A DNA stretch of 64,000 bases from Haloferula helveola. GTDB taxonomy: Bacteria; Verrucomicrobiota; Verrucomicrobiia; Verrucomicrobiales; Akkermansiaceae. Below the pieces are notes generated by a model. The model saw only the letters and a program-made list of their open reading frames with translations. It did not search any database and was not told the DNA's origin. This document shows positions 15,796 to 23,407 of the stretch, in pieces. The DNA is taken from assembly GCF_037076345.1 (NCBI RefSeq), contig NZ_AP024702.1:4402001-4466000 (forward strand). The letters run 5' to 3'. The first letter of the stretch is position 1. The number at the start of each line of letters is the position of its first letter. A program made the translations under genes and the position numbers.

Positions 15796-17147
15796 GGCTT
15801 GGTCCAGACGGGGATGGCGTGCTCGGTGATCTCCTTGTCGAGCGCGCGCATGCGCTGCGTGAGGGACTCGACCACTTCGGGTTTCGATTTCGCCAGATTG
15901 GCGGATTCGGCCAGATCCGACGACAGGTCGTAGAGTTCGGGGGTTGCCTTCTTCTTCGAGTTCTTGAGCAAGAACTTCCAGTTGCCAGAGCGGATGCCCT
16001 CGAGTTCGCCCCTTGCGGTGTAGAAGACCATTTCCTTGCGCGGCGAGTCGGCCTTGCCGGTGAGGCTCCCGCGGATGTTGTGGCCATCGATCCGTTGTTC
16101 GGGGAGTTTCGCTCCGGCGAGATCGGCGATGGTGGGCAGGATGTCCATGGTCGAGGTGAAGGCGTCGCTCTCGGTCCCGGCCGGAACCCGACCCGGAGCC
16201 CAAACGACACACGGCACCCGCTGTCCGCCTTCGTAGGTTGTGCCCTTGCCGGCGCGGAGCGGCCCGGCGGATCCGCCGTGATGCTTGAACTGGAGCCAAG
16301 GACCGTTGTCGCTGGTATAGATCAGGTAGGTGTTCTTATCGAGGCCGAGCTCGCGGAGCTTGTCGGCGATCCGCCCGACCTGATCGTCGATATGTTCGAT
16401 CACGCAGGTGTAGGCGTTCTGCGGATCGGGATCGGCGACGTCGTCCGGGACGAAGAGCGGGATGTGGGGCATCGAGTGAGCGAGGTAGAGGAAGAAAGGT
16501 TGGTCCTTGTTCTCGCTGATGAACTCGATGGCGCGGTCGGTGTAGCGGCGGGTGATGGTGCGCTGGTCCGCCGGCGCCTCGATGATCTCGGTGCCTTCGA
16601 CCAGAGGAGCGTTCCACTTGGAAAACGACTCCGCCTGGGCCTTCCAGATCGGGTCGAGCGATCCCCGCCACTTGCTCTTGTTGTCGGGGTGGCTCATGTC
16701 GTTCGAGTAGGGGATGCCGTAGTAGGAATCGAATCCTTGGGTGGTGGGGAGCGTCTCGGCATGGTGACCGAGGTGCCACTTGCCGACGCAGGCGGTCTTG
16801 TAGCCGACGGTCTTCAGCACATCCGCGATCGTGGTTGTTTTCTCCGGATTGAGGCCGGTGGTGCTTTGCGGGAAAAGCACGTGGCGATGGAGCCCGACCC
16901 TCTTCGGATAGCAACCGGTCAGGAGCGCGGCTCTGGATGGCGTGCAAACGGATGACGCGACGTAGAAGCTCGTCATGCGACGGCCTTCCTTCGCGAGCCG
17001 GTCAATGTTCGGCGTCTTGATCTTCTCGGAGCCGAAGCAGCCCAAGTCTCCATAGCCCTGATCGTCGGTGAAGATGATGACGAAATTCGGCGGCGCTGCG
17101 GCGGCCGGCATGAGGATCAGGAGGAGGGAAAGGAGATATCGGTACAT
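15792..17147 (-). CDS. Exported arylsulfatase-like sulfatase, first gene of the cluster
   Basis: A 451-aa protein from ATG 17147, with a signal peptide MYRYLLSLLLILMPAAAA. Motifs in order: FVIIFTDDQGYGDLGC (Asp pair 28-29), the formylglycine core CTPSR (C68-R72), VGKWHLGHH, and YTSDNGPWLQFKHHGG. The C terminus has SGNWKFLLKNSKKKATPELYDL. This is the promoter-proximal gene of the 17.1-12.2 kb minus-strand group; the downstream sulfatase starts inside its stop codon. The substrate cannot be read from sequence alone. Confidence 0.93.
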   Translation of the reverse strand: MYRYLLSLLLILMPAAAAPPNFVIIFTDDQGYGDLGCFGSEKIKTPNIDRLAKEGRRMTSFYVASSVCTPSRAALLTGCYPKRVGLHRHVLFPQSTTGLNPEKTTTIADVLKTVGYKTACVGKWHLGHHAETLPTTQGFDSYYGIPYSNDMSHPDNKSKWRGSLDPIWKAQAESFSKWNAPLVEGTEIIEAPADQRTITRRYTDRAIEFISENKDQPFFLYLAHSMPHIPLFVPDDVADPDPQNAYTCVIEHIDDQVGRIADKLRELGLDKNTYLIYTSDNGPWLQFKHHGGSAGPLRAGKGTTYEGGQRVPCVVWAPGRVPAGTESDAFTSTMDILPTIADLAGAKLPEQRIDGHNIRGSLTGKADSPRKEMVFYTARGELEGIRSGNWKFLLKNSKKKATPELYDLSSDLAESANLAKSKPEVVESLTQRMRALDKEITEHAIPVWTKP

Positions 17148-17280
17148 GGGCCTACTAAAACGGTCTCCGACCACCGAATCTCGCGGATTTGTGAGTCTTC
17201 CGTCGCTTCGGAGGCGGGATTGGAAACGAAAGCCGATCTTCCCATTGATTGGAGGCGATCCTGCTCCATGCTCGACGCCC

Positions 17281-17586
17281 ATGCCTGAGACGATCGAAGC
17301 CGAGGTCATCGAGATCGACGGCAAGCCGCCGGAACCGGCTGCTGCTGCCGACGATTCGGCGAGCGGTGGTGCTTGGGGTGGATTCGGACGTTTCCGGACA
17401 CTGAAACTGGACCGGAGATGGTGGCCCGTGTGGGTGGTTCTAGGAATCGTGGTCGTTGGACTCGCGATCGTCTTCGGACTGTTGTTCGGATTGCTCTATC
17501 TCGGTTTCGCCTTGGTCCGTTCCGTGCTGCGGCTGTTGTTCGGGAGTGGCGGAGGCCCGGACGGAGGGAGTTTAAGCCGTGGCTGA
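17281..17586 (+). CDS. Small single-span membrane protein, function unknown
   Basis: ATG 17281 opens a 101-aa frame; an upstream in-frame extension overlaps the divergent sulfatase and is not favoured. The N-terminal half is acidic and Ala-rich (MPETIEAEVIEIDGKPPEPAAAADD). One long hydrophobic stretch follows (about residues 49-80, WPVWVVLGIVVVGLAIVFGLLFGLLYLGF), then a Gly-rich basic tail. No family is recognised. It ends at the edge of the DnaA-box-rich intergenic region. Confidence 0.55.
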   Translation: MPETIEAEVIEIDGKPPEPAAAADDSASGGAWGGFGRFRTLKLDRRWWPVWVVLGIVVVGLAIVFGLLFGLLYLGFALVRSVLRLLFGSGGGPDGGSLSRG

Positions 17587-17601
17587 CGGTTTTTACCCAA
17601 G

Positions 17602-17610
17602 TTATTCACA
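17602..17610 (+). promoter_or_regulatory. DnaA-box-like site 1 (TTATTCACA)
   Basis: An exact match to TTATNCACA within the 13-bp direct repeat AAGTTATTCACAA (17599-17611), which recurs perfectly at 17929-17941. A T-rich run GTTTTTACCC precedes it. Confidence 0.6.
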
Positions 17611-17652
17611 ATCCACGTGAGGGTCCGAGAGGTCGTGGGATTTGTGTGACGT

Positions 17653-17669
17653 ATTCGTTTCAAACGAAT
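17653..17669. repeat. 17-bp perfect palindrome in the DnaA-box region
   Basis: ATTCGTTT-C-AAACGAAT is perfectly symmetric about the central C. The same core, TTTCAAAC or its complement, recurs at 17775-17785 (CGTTTGAAACG, also symmetric) and as a half-conserved copy CATTTCAAACAAG near 17877-17889. Together they suggest binding sites for a dimeric protein other than DnaA. Confidence 0.6.
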
Positions 17670-17700
17670 TAGGTGCCTTCCTGCCCATCCGAACATGGGT

Positions 17701-17709
17701 TGTGAATAA
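17701..17709 (-). promoter_or_regulatory. DnaA-box-like site 2, reverse (TGTGAATAA)
   Basis: The reverse complement is TTATTCACA. It forms part of a 21-bp segment (17700-17720) whose reverse complement differs from 17921-17941 at only one position, so the two segments form a widely spaced inverted repeat with paired TCTTCCACA and TTATTCACA elements. Confidence 0.6.
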
Positions 17710-17774
17710 CCTGTGGAAGATCTGAGAAGGGCGGCGAGATCTGCATCGCCCCCATATTCTCCGGGTGTTCCAGC

Positions 17775-17785
17775 CGTTTGAAACG
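17775..17785. repeat. 11-bp palindrome CGTTTGAAACG
   Basis: CGTTT-G-AAACG is symmetric about the central G and shares its core with the 17-bp palindrome at 17653-17669. It is two bases from DnaA-box-like site 3. Confidence 0.5.
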
Positions 17786-17787
17786 AG

Positions 17788-17796
17788 TTATTCACT
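17788..17796 (+). promoter_or_regulatory. DnaA-box-like site 3 (TTATTCACT)
   Basis: One mismatch (final T) to the TTATNCACA consensus, in context GAGTTATTCACTA, which matches the wider RRGTTATTCACAA unit of the other sites. It would be a lower-affinity site if real. Confidence 0.45.
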
Positions 17797-17931
17797 ACGA
17801 ATAAGTCGGGCTGACTGTCCCTGCTCCAGCCAGCAGGCGAAGATGACTTTTTGAGATCCGCTCAAAGAAATTCACTCATTTCAAACAAGTGCTTCAGGGA
17901 TGGCGGGGTGTTGAGTCACTTCTTCCACAAG

Positions 17932-17940
17932 TTATTCACA
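17932..17940 (+). promoter_or_regulatory. DnaA-box-like site 4 (TTATTCACA)
   Basis: An exact consensus match in the 13-bp unit AAGTTATTCACAA, identical to site 1. It is preceded two bases earlier by TCTTCCACA (17921-17929), giving a double element that is mirrored at 17700-17720. Confidence 0.6.
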
Positions 17941-17980
17941 ACGATGCGCAGAATTCGCGCAGGCGCCGTGATGTCGACCG

Positions 17981-18589
17981 CTATTTGAGGAAGTTTTCCA
18001 GCAAACGGAGTCCTGCCTGCTGGCTCTTCTCCGGGTGGAACTGGGTGGCGAGGAGGTTGCCGCGACGGATCGCGCTGGCGAATCTCACGCCCTCGTATTC
18101 GGTCCACATCGCAACCAGCTCCGGGTCCTCCGGCTCCGGATAGTAGGAGTGGACGAAGTAGAAGTAGGGGGCTTCGCCCAGTCCGTCCCAGATCGGATCG
18201 TCCGGGTGGGTGGCGGTCGCCGCATTCCATCCCATGTGGGGAATCTTGCGCCCGTCATCCGGAAAGCGGACGACGTTGCCGTCGAAGATCGAGAGTCCGG
18301 TCGAACCCGGACTTTCCTCGCCTGCTTCGAAGAGAAGCTGATAGCCGACGCAAATCCCGAAAAACGGCCGGTCGGCCCGAACCCACTCGCGGATCGGCTC
18401 GGCGAGGCCGCGGCTTTCCAATTCTCGGATGCTGTCGCCAAAAGCGCCGACTCCGGGAAGGATCAGGTGGGTCAGGCCCTCGAAGCCCGATGGCTCTGCG
18501 ACGATGCGAGGTTCAATGCCGAGGCTCTGGACCGCGTTGGCGACGCTCCGGAGGTTGCCGGCGCCGTAGTCGATGATGCCTGCCTTCAT
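17981..18589 (-). CDS. hisH: Imidazole glycerol phosphate synthase subunit HisH
   Basis: A 202-aa glutamine amidotransferase from ATG 18589. The N terminus MKAGIIDYGAGNLRSV is the HisH signature. The nucleophile Cys is C80 in FGICVGYQLLF, where Leu-Gly-Met is more usual than the Val-Gly-Tyr seen here. The His-Glu pair of the triad is in ATQFHPEKSQ near the C terminus. HisH supplies ammonia to HisF in histidine synthesis. It follows hisB by 19 nt on the same strand; no other his gene is in the window. Confidence 0.95.
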   Translation of the reverse strand: MKAGIIDYGAGNLRSVANAVQSLGIEPRIVAEPSGFEGLTHLILPGVGAFGDSIRELESRGLAEPIREWVRADRPFFGICVGYQLLFEAGEESPGSTGLSIFDGNVVRFPDDGRKIPHMGWNAATATHPDDPIWDGLGEAPYFYFVHSYYPEPEDPELVAMWTEYEGVRFASAIRRGNLLATQFHPEKSQQAGLRLLENFLK

Positions 18590-18608
18590 GGGGAGGACCG
18601 GGGCTCGT

Positions 18609-19199
18609 TCAGAGCGCTTCCTTGGTGCTCGGGATGCCGGTGACCCTCGGGTCGTTCTCGCAGGCCTGCCGCAGCGCGCGGGCGAGCCCCTTGAAGATCG
18701 CTTCGGCGATGTGGTGGCCATCGCGGCCGTAGAGCAATTCGACGTGGATGTTGGCTCTCAGGTTCGACGCCAGGGCGCGACAGAACTCCTCGACCAAGGT
18801 GAACGGGAAGTTCGGTGCGGACGGAGTGTCCGATGGCGCCCGGAATTCGAGATGGGGGCGGTTGCTCAGGTCCACGACGACGCGTGCGAGCGTCTCGTCC
18901 ATGGGTAGGTAGCAGCAGCCGTAGCGACGGATGCCCTTCTTGTCGCCGAGCGCTTCGCGCATCGCTTCACCGATCACGATTCCGGTGTCCTCGACAGTGT
19001 GATGGAAATCGACTTCGAGATCTCCCTCGGCCTCGAGGTTCACATCAAAGAGCCCGTGGCGGGAGAAGAGCGTCAGCATGTGGTCGAAGAACCCGATCCC
19101 GGTCGAGATCTTCGATTCCCCGTTGCCATCGAGATCGATGGACAGCTCGATGCGTGTTTCCGCAGTGGATCGGCTGCGATTGGAAGTCCGGCTCTGCAT
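18609..19199 (-). CDS. hisB: Imidazoleglycerol-phosphate dehydratase HisB
   Basis: A 196-aa monofunctional dehydratase. Signatures are GIGFFDHMLTLFSRHGLFD, FHHTVEDTGIVIG with the metal-binding His/Glu set, and the second metal-binding motif GRDGHHIAEAIFKGLARALR. The length fits the single-domain enzyme without the N-terminal phosphatase of enterobacterial HisB. It is translated just before hisH. Confidence 0.96.
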   Translation of the reverse strand: MQSRTSNRSRSTAETRIELSIDLDGNGESKISTGIGFFDHMLTLFSRHGLFDVNLEAEGDLEVDFHHTVEDTGIVIGEAMREALGDKKGIRRYGCCYLPMDETLARVVVDLSNRPHLEFRAPSDTPSAPNFPFTLVEEFCRALASNLRANIHVELLYGRDGHHIAEAIFKGLARALRQACENDPRVTGIPSTKEAL

Positions 19200-19260
19200 G
19201 CGCGCCCATTGGCGGGCTGGGAGGCCCGTCTGTCAATTCGCGGCAGGAAAAAGACGCTTC

Positions 19261-20304
19261 TCAGTTCGAGGGCATTTTGGCCTCGAGTTTCTTGAGGTAG
19301 GGCTCGGGCAAGCGGGCGCTTCTGGCGTTCGAAACCGCCTTTCGGGCTTCGTCCATGGTCGGGCTGCCGCTGAGCGTCTCCCAGCTCTCGGCCCATACGT
19401 TGTCGCCGTCCGGCACTTGGGCGGTGTCGAGTCGCTCAAGCCGCTGGATCTCCTGGCGGAGGCGGGTCTGTGTGGCGTTGAGCGGTTCCTTGTGAAACGG
19501 GTCGAGGCTGAGCCACTTGATGCCGGCCTCCTTCTCCTGCGCCACCCGGCGCTCGTAGGCGGCGGAGGCCTCGTCGATCGCTTGCTGGCTTCGCGCGCGG
19601 TCCTTCTCAGGAATTCTCGCGATGCCGTCGGCCCGCTTCTTGAGGCGCTCGTCTAGGGTCGCGAGCTGGCTTTCAACCGATGTCTGCAGGGACTGCATCA
19701 GCTTGATCGCGAGCGGAATCGTATCGAGATAAGCGCGGCTCGTCGGGAAGCCGGATTGCAGTTCTTCCCACGCGCGCAGCGCTTGGGTTTTCTGTCCGAG
19801 TGAGGCGAGTTTTTCGACCTTCGAGGCGGCGATTTCCGCGTCGAGCGTGTAGGCCTTCTCGTCGCGCTCGTCGCCCGGGATCATCTTGTCCTCGAACTTC
19901 ACGCCGCCTTCCCGGATCACCTCGCGTTCCTCGTCGAGGGTCTTGAGCATTTCGGACGCCTTCTTGGCCATGGGTGACGAGCCGTATTCCCCGATGAAGC
20001 CTTCGACCGCTTCGATCCGCTTGTCGTAGTCTTCGAGCTCCAGCAGGTCCGGCGTCGGAACGAGGTCCTTGATTTTCTCGTAGGCGAGCTCGTCCTTCTT
20101 CTCCGCGATGACTTCCAGGACATCCGCCTTGGGGATCTTGCGCTGGTCACGGATCGTTTTGGTCACTTGGACCGCGACGAGGTACTCACCGCCCTCCTCG
20201 CTGATGACGAATCCTTCGAATTCCGTGCCATCCTTGAGCCGGATGGTGTCGGCGAGGCCGATGGAGAGGGCGAACGGGGCAATTGCGAGCAGGCTGGGCT
20301 TCAT
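19261..20304 (-). CDS. Exported PTPDL-motif protein, function unknown
   Basis: A 347-aa protein with a signal peptide (MKPSLLAIAPFALSIGLA). The early part resembles a small beta module (TIRLKDGTEFEGFVISEEGGEYLVAVQ) like SH3/LSm-type folds seen in envelope proteins. It is followed by KIKDLVPTPDLLELEDYDKRI, which carries the PTPDL motif I recall as naming a verrucomicrobial family. The rest is long charged helices, probably coiled coil. No catalytic residues stand out. It lies between hisB and the DUF255-type lipoprotein gene on the same strand. Confidence 0.7.
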   Translation of the reverse strand: MKPSLLAIAPFALSIGLADTIRLKDGTEFEGFVISEEGGEYLVAVQVTKTIRDQRKIPKADVLEVIAEKKDELAYEKIKDLVPTPDLLELEDYDKRIEAVEGFIGEYGSSPMAKKASEMLKTLDEEREVIREGGVKFEDKMIPGDERDEKAYTLDAEIAASKVEKLASLGQKTQALRAWEELQSGFPTSRAYLDTIPLAIKLMQSLQTSVESQLATLDERLKKRADGIARIPEKDRARSQQAIDEASAAYERRVAQEKEAGIKWLSLDPFHKEPLNATQTRLRQEIQRLERLDTAQVPDGDNVWAESWETLSGSPTMDEARKAVSNARSARLPEPYLKKLEAKMPSN

Positions 20305-20352
20305 GCGGGAAGCTTACCGGCGGCCGGGATCGGGCGGCGAGCGGAAATCGAT

Positions 20353-22494
20353 TCAGTCTTTCGTCGAGTCCAATGCCTTGATTTCCGCGACCGTCGTCAG
20401 TGTCGAGGCTTGACGGTCCGGTCCGATAATCTCGACCGTCCCGCCGGGCTGGCGGGCACTGCGTCGTTCGAACCGTTCCAGCGGCAATGCGGCGATCGCA
20501 TCGGCCATCGGAGCGGGGGCGTCCGGTCCGACCGCGATGCGGTGGCGCAGTTTGCCGTGTGCCAGCGCGTTGATGCTGTCGGTGTAGATTACGGGATTCT
20601 CGTCGATCGGCGGGATCGATTCCGTCCACGGATGCAGGGCCGGCGGGGTTTGAAAGCCCAGCGCGGCGAGTCTCGAGAGGTTGAGTCGCGTCAGTCCCGC
20701 CGTTGAGTCACCGAACACCATCGACCTGTCCTCGTAGTCGAGATTGATGACTTTGCTTCCCGGGCGCGCTTCGTCGAGTCGGTCGCCCCCGCTTACGAAA
20801 TTTTCGCCGAGCAGCGTGCAGAGGTCCTGCGCCCAGAGGTTCCACTCGTCCTCCAGGGTCACGGCGCCGAGATCCATCGCAGCTTGTGCGGCGATGGCGT
20901 AGGTGAGCGCGCGGCCGTCGCTCATCGGTTCCGGGTTGTCGCCCGGGCGTTCGTTCAGGAACCGGGCGTCGCCGAACGACTCGCGGCAGAGCTTGCCGAG
21001 CTTCTGTGCCTTCTCCTTCCACACGGGATCGCCGGTTGCGGTATGGAGCGCGGCGTAGGCGGAGACCATGCGGAAACTCGCGGTCGCGGAAGGGGTGCCA
21101 TCGGGGCGTGGCGAGGGGAATCTCTCTTCCCGGGCCTTCAGCAGCTTCTTCCTTCCCGACTCGGCAAGCGTGCGGACCTCGGCTTCCGTCAGGCCGGATT
21201 CGGTAGAGGCGTCTTCGAAGCTCTTGCGGAGAGCGAGGGAGTTCAACCGGAAGAAGCGTCGTTGGGGATCTGCTTCGGAAGGCAGGTTGCCGAGGCGGTC
21301 GAATTCGGAAAGGGTGTCCCACACCTTGTATTCCTCCGCGGTGAGAACGGCTTTCAGTTGTTCGATGGTCCACAGCCAATCGCCATCCGGGGTCGGTGAG
21401 GGCTGCGCCGCCATGGCGAAGAGGCCTTCCGAAGTCCGGAACTGGGATTCGGCGAAGGATGCCGCCTGCTTCGCACTGTCGAGGGTGTCCGGATTCGCCC
21501 CCTCCACATGCAACCGGCAGAAAATCCGGATCGCTCTCGCTTGGGTGGCGCAGTCGCGGATGAAGATCGGCAGATTCCACGATGAACCTCGCCGGGCGGT
21601 GTAGATGCCGCCATCGAGGGGATCGATGATGGCGCTGTGGAGGATGGCGTCGAGCAATCCGTCGCGAGTGCGCGTGCTCCGCTCCTTGAGGTCATCCGGC
21701 AGGTCGGGGTGGATGGATGCGACCGAGATCGCTTCCAGTACGCCGAGCGGGATCAGGCCGCCGGTGCCGGCCAAGGTCTGGACGTCCTCGTCGTAGAAAC
21801 TGGTCAGCCGCCGGATGGATGAACGGTAGAGGGTGTCGCGTTCGTCCGGGTCATCCACCGCCGGATCGACCGCGGGAATATTCGCCTTCCTGAGCGTGGT
21901 TTTGGCCGCGCTGTCTTCGAGGACATACTTGGGCGACTCTGCCCAAAGGCGGGCCAGCACCTCCACGGAGTTGTCGAAGAACTGCAGCAGCGCGGGATCG
22001 TTTTCGTAGCGGATCGGCAGCCAGCTGACTGGCGAGCCGTCGGGGGCGAGCAGCAACAGAAACGGAAAAGAAACCCCGGTTCGGGCCTCGGCGCTGAGGG
22101 CGGAGGCCATCAGCGCGGTCTCGCGGCAGATGTCGAGGTCGACGAGAACCGGGACGAAATCGTTGTTGAGGCGGCTGACGATGTCAGGATCTCCCTCGAG
22201 GGCGCTGAGGGTTTCGTATGAACCGGGGTAACGGGCGGAGCCGATGAGGGCGAAAATCAGTCGCTGGGAGTCCTCCGCCTTCTGGAGCAGATCCGGATTC
22301 CAGCGCTGCCAGTGGATCTTCGAATTGCCGGCGTGGTGAAGGAATGTCGAAGGAGCTTCCGCCACTTGGTTGGCCCGGAGTTCCGGCGCGATGATCGGTT
22401 CCCGGGAGGTCTCATCGTCGACGGGTGCCCGATCGCATCCGCCTATCAGGAAGCAGGCGGTAATAAGCGCAGGGAGGGTGGGGAGAGCTTTCAT
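20353..22494 (-). CDS. DUF255/YyaL-like lipoprotein lacking the thioredoxin cysteines
   Basis: A 713-aa protein with lipobox ITACFLIGGC (Cys20). The N-terminal third has the phrasing of the thioredoxin-like DUF255 domain (IHWQRWNPDLLQKAEDSQRL, then IFALIG, with FVPVLVDLD later). The CHWCH-type active site that normally follows reads SARYPGSYET, with no Cys. The remainder is helical, like the (alpha/alpha)6 barrel of YyaL/SSP411 proteins (GGIYTARRGSSWNLPIFIRD, TASFRMVSAYAALHTATGD). Redox activity is unlikely; a carbohydrate- or protein-binding role in the periplasm is possible. Family assignment is by pattern only. Confidence 0.75.
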   Translation of the reverse strand: MKALPTLPALITACFLIGGCDRAPVDDETSREPIIAPELRANQVAEAPSTFLHHAGNSKIHWQRWNPDLLQKAEDSQRLIFALIGSARYPGSYETLSALEGDPDIVSRLNNDFVPVLVDLDICRETALMASALSAEARTGVSFPFLLLLAPDGSPVSWLPIRYENDPALLQFFDNSVEVLARLWAESPKYVLEDSAAKTTLRKANIPAVDPAVDDPDERDTLYRSSIRRLTSFYDEDVQTLAGTGGLIPLGVLEAISVASIHPDLPDDLKERSTRTRDGLLDAILHSAIIDPLDGGIYTARRGSSWNLPIFIRDCATQARAIRIFCRLHVEGANPDTLDSAKQAASFAESQFRTSEGLFAMAAQPSPTPDGDWLWTIEQLKAVLTAEEYKVWDTLSEFDRLGNLPSEADPQRRFFRLNSLALRKSFEDASTESGLTEAEVRTLAESGRKKLLKAREERFPSPRPDGTPSATASFRMVSAYAALHTATGDPVWKEKAQKLGKLCRESFGDARFLNERPGDNPEPMSDGRALTYAIAAQAAMDLGAVTLEDEWNLWAQDLCTLLGENFVSGGDRLDEARPGSKVINLDYEDRSMVFGDSTAGLTRLNLSRLAALGFQTPPALHPWTESIPPIDENPVIYTDSINALAHGKLRHRIAVGPDAPAPMADAIAALPLERFERRSARQPGGTVEIIGPDRQASTLTTVAEIKALDSTKD

Positions 22495-22614
22495 CGATGG
22501 GTTGCGGCGGCCGGGGCGAGCATCCGGTCAACACTGACACACTGCAGAAAAGGCTTTCTCCCCTACAAGCCCAAGCTAGTCTCAGCAGCAATTTCCGATC
22601 CGTAGAAGAAGAGT

Positions 22615-23403
22615 GTGATCAGTATCGCGGTATCAAGTCAGAAGGGTGGAGTGGGGAAGACCACGGTTTCGATCAACCTCGCCCACGCCTTCGCAAGGGC
22701 CGGTTTCCGGACTCTTCTGGTGGATGCGGACCCGCAGGGTTCGGTGGGTCTCTCGCTGACTCGGCAGTCGCGGTTGCTTTCCGGGTTCTACGATTATCTC
22801 GCGGATCCGGGGATCCCGTTCGAGCGTCTGCTCGTGCCGACCCGGCTTGATACGTTTTCCCTCGTGGCGAGTGGCCAGGCGGGCGACTACGAGGTCGGTG
22901 GAGCGCCGACGGGAGCGAGCCTGTCGCGAGTGCGCAGTTTTCTCAGAACCGTCGAGGCACGCGATTTCGACATCTGCCTGATCGACACCCCTGCCGGACT
23001 CTTCGGCCTGACGGCGGATGTGATTTGTTCGAGCGATGCGGTGCTGGTGCCGCAGCAGGCCGAGCCTCTCGGCATCCGTTCCGTTCCCAAAATGCTGGAG
23101 GGGCTGAATCGCCTGCGTGTGATTCATCCGGGGTTGGCCGTCCTCGGGGTCGTGCTGACGATGGTCCAGCAGAACATGGAGGAAAGCCGCGAGTCGGTGA
23201 TCGCCTTGCGCAACCTTCTCCCGGAGGAGCTCTTGCTGCGAACGCTGGTTCCGCGCGACCCGCTGTTCGTGAAGGCCAGTGCGCGGGGCTTGCCGATCGG
23301 GGTGATGGAGGAAGGGACCGGCGCGCTTGCCGTCTTTGACTCCCTTCGGTCTGAAATCGAAGCCAAGCTGAACATCACCTCCAAAGCCGCCCAAGTCGGC
23401 TGA
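22615..23403 (+). CDS. Orphan ParA/MinD-family ATPase
   Basis: A 262-aa protein starting at GTG 22615 behind an AGAAGAAGAG purine run. The deviant Walker A is KGGVGKTT (10-17), the switch region is LLVDADPQGSVGL, and the Walker B-type strand is ICLIDTPAGL. The second half keeps the ParA fold (VLVPQQAEPLGIRSVPKMLEGL, LGVVLTMVQQN). ParA proteins bind DNA nonspecifically as ATP dimers and position chromosomes, plasmids or protein clusters. No parB or HTH gene is adjacent; a roadblock-like gene follows four nt later, so it may position a membrane or signalling complex instead. Confidence 0.9.
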   Translation: MISIAVSSQKGGVGKTTVSINLAHAFARAGFRTLLVDADPQGSVGLSLTRQSRLLSGFYDYLADPGIPFERLLVPTRLDTFSLVASGQAGDYEVGGAPTGASLSRVRSFLRTVEARDFDICLIDTPAGLFGLTADVICSSDAVLVPQQAEPLGIRSVPKMLEGLNRLRVIHPGLAVLGVVLTMVQQNMEESRESVIALRNLLPEELLLRTLVPRDPLFVKASARGLPIGVMEEGTGALAVFDSLRSEIEAKLNITSKAAQVG

Positions 23404-23407
23404 AGCC

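Larger units (their letters stand above)
17587..17980. other. Candidate replication origin or DnaA-binding locus
   Basis: A 394-bp gap between two convergent genes, the only gap over 300 bp in the window. It needs no promoter, yet it is dense in ordered motifs. Three exact TTATTCACA sequences (17602-17610, 17701-17709 reverse, 17932-17940) and one TTATTCACT (17788-17796) fit the DnaA-box consensus TTATNCACA. Two odd-length palindromes built on TTTCAAAC lie between them. GC in 17641-17880 is 118 of 240 by hand count, against 38 of 60 in line 18121-18180. No dnaA or dnaN is nearby, and gene strands do not switch here, so a DnaA-titration site remains a real alternative to oriC. Confidence 0.5.

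Noticed and set aside
14428-16299. Sulfatase with a 168-residue N-terminal extension
   Set aside because: The extension is the neighbouring sulfatase read in another frame. ATG 15795 has a signal peptide and an ATGA overlap.
15759-16955. A 398-residue plus-strand open frame
   Set aside because: It is exactly antisense to a well-supported sulfatase with a signal peptide and CTPSR; long antisense frames are a by-product of high GC.
17587-17980. The DnaA-box region as a CRISPR array or phage attachment site
   Set aside because: Repeats are short, in both orientations and unevenly spaced, with no cas, integrase or tRNA end nearby.
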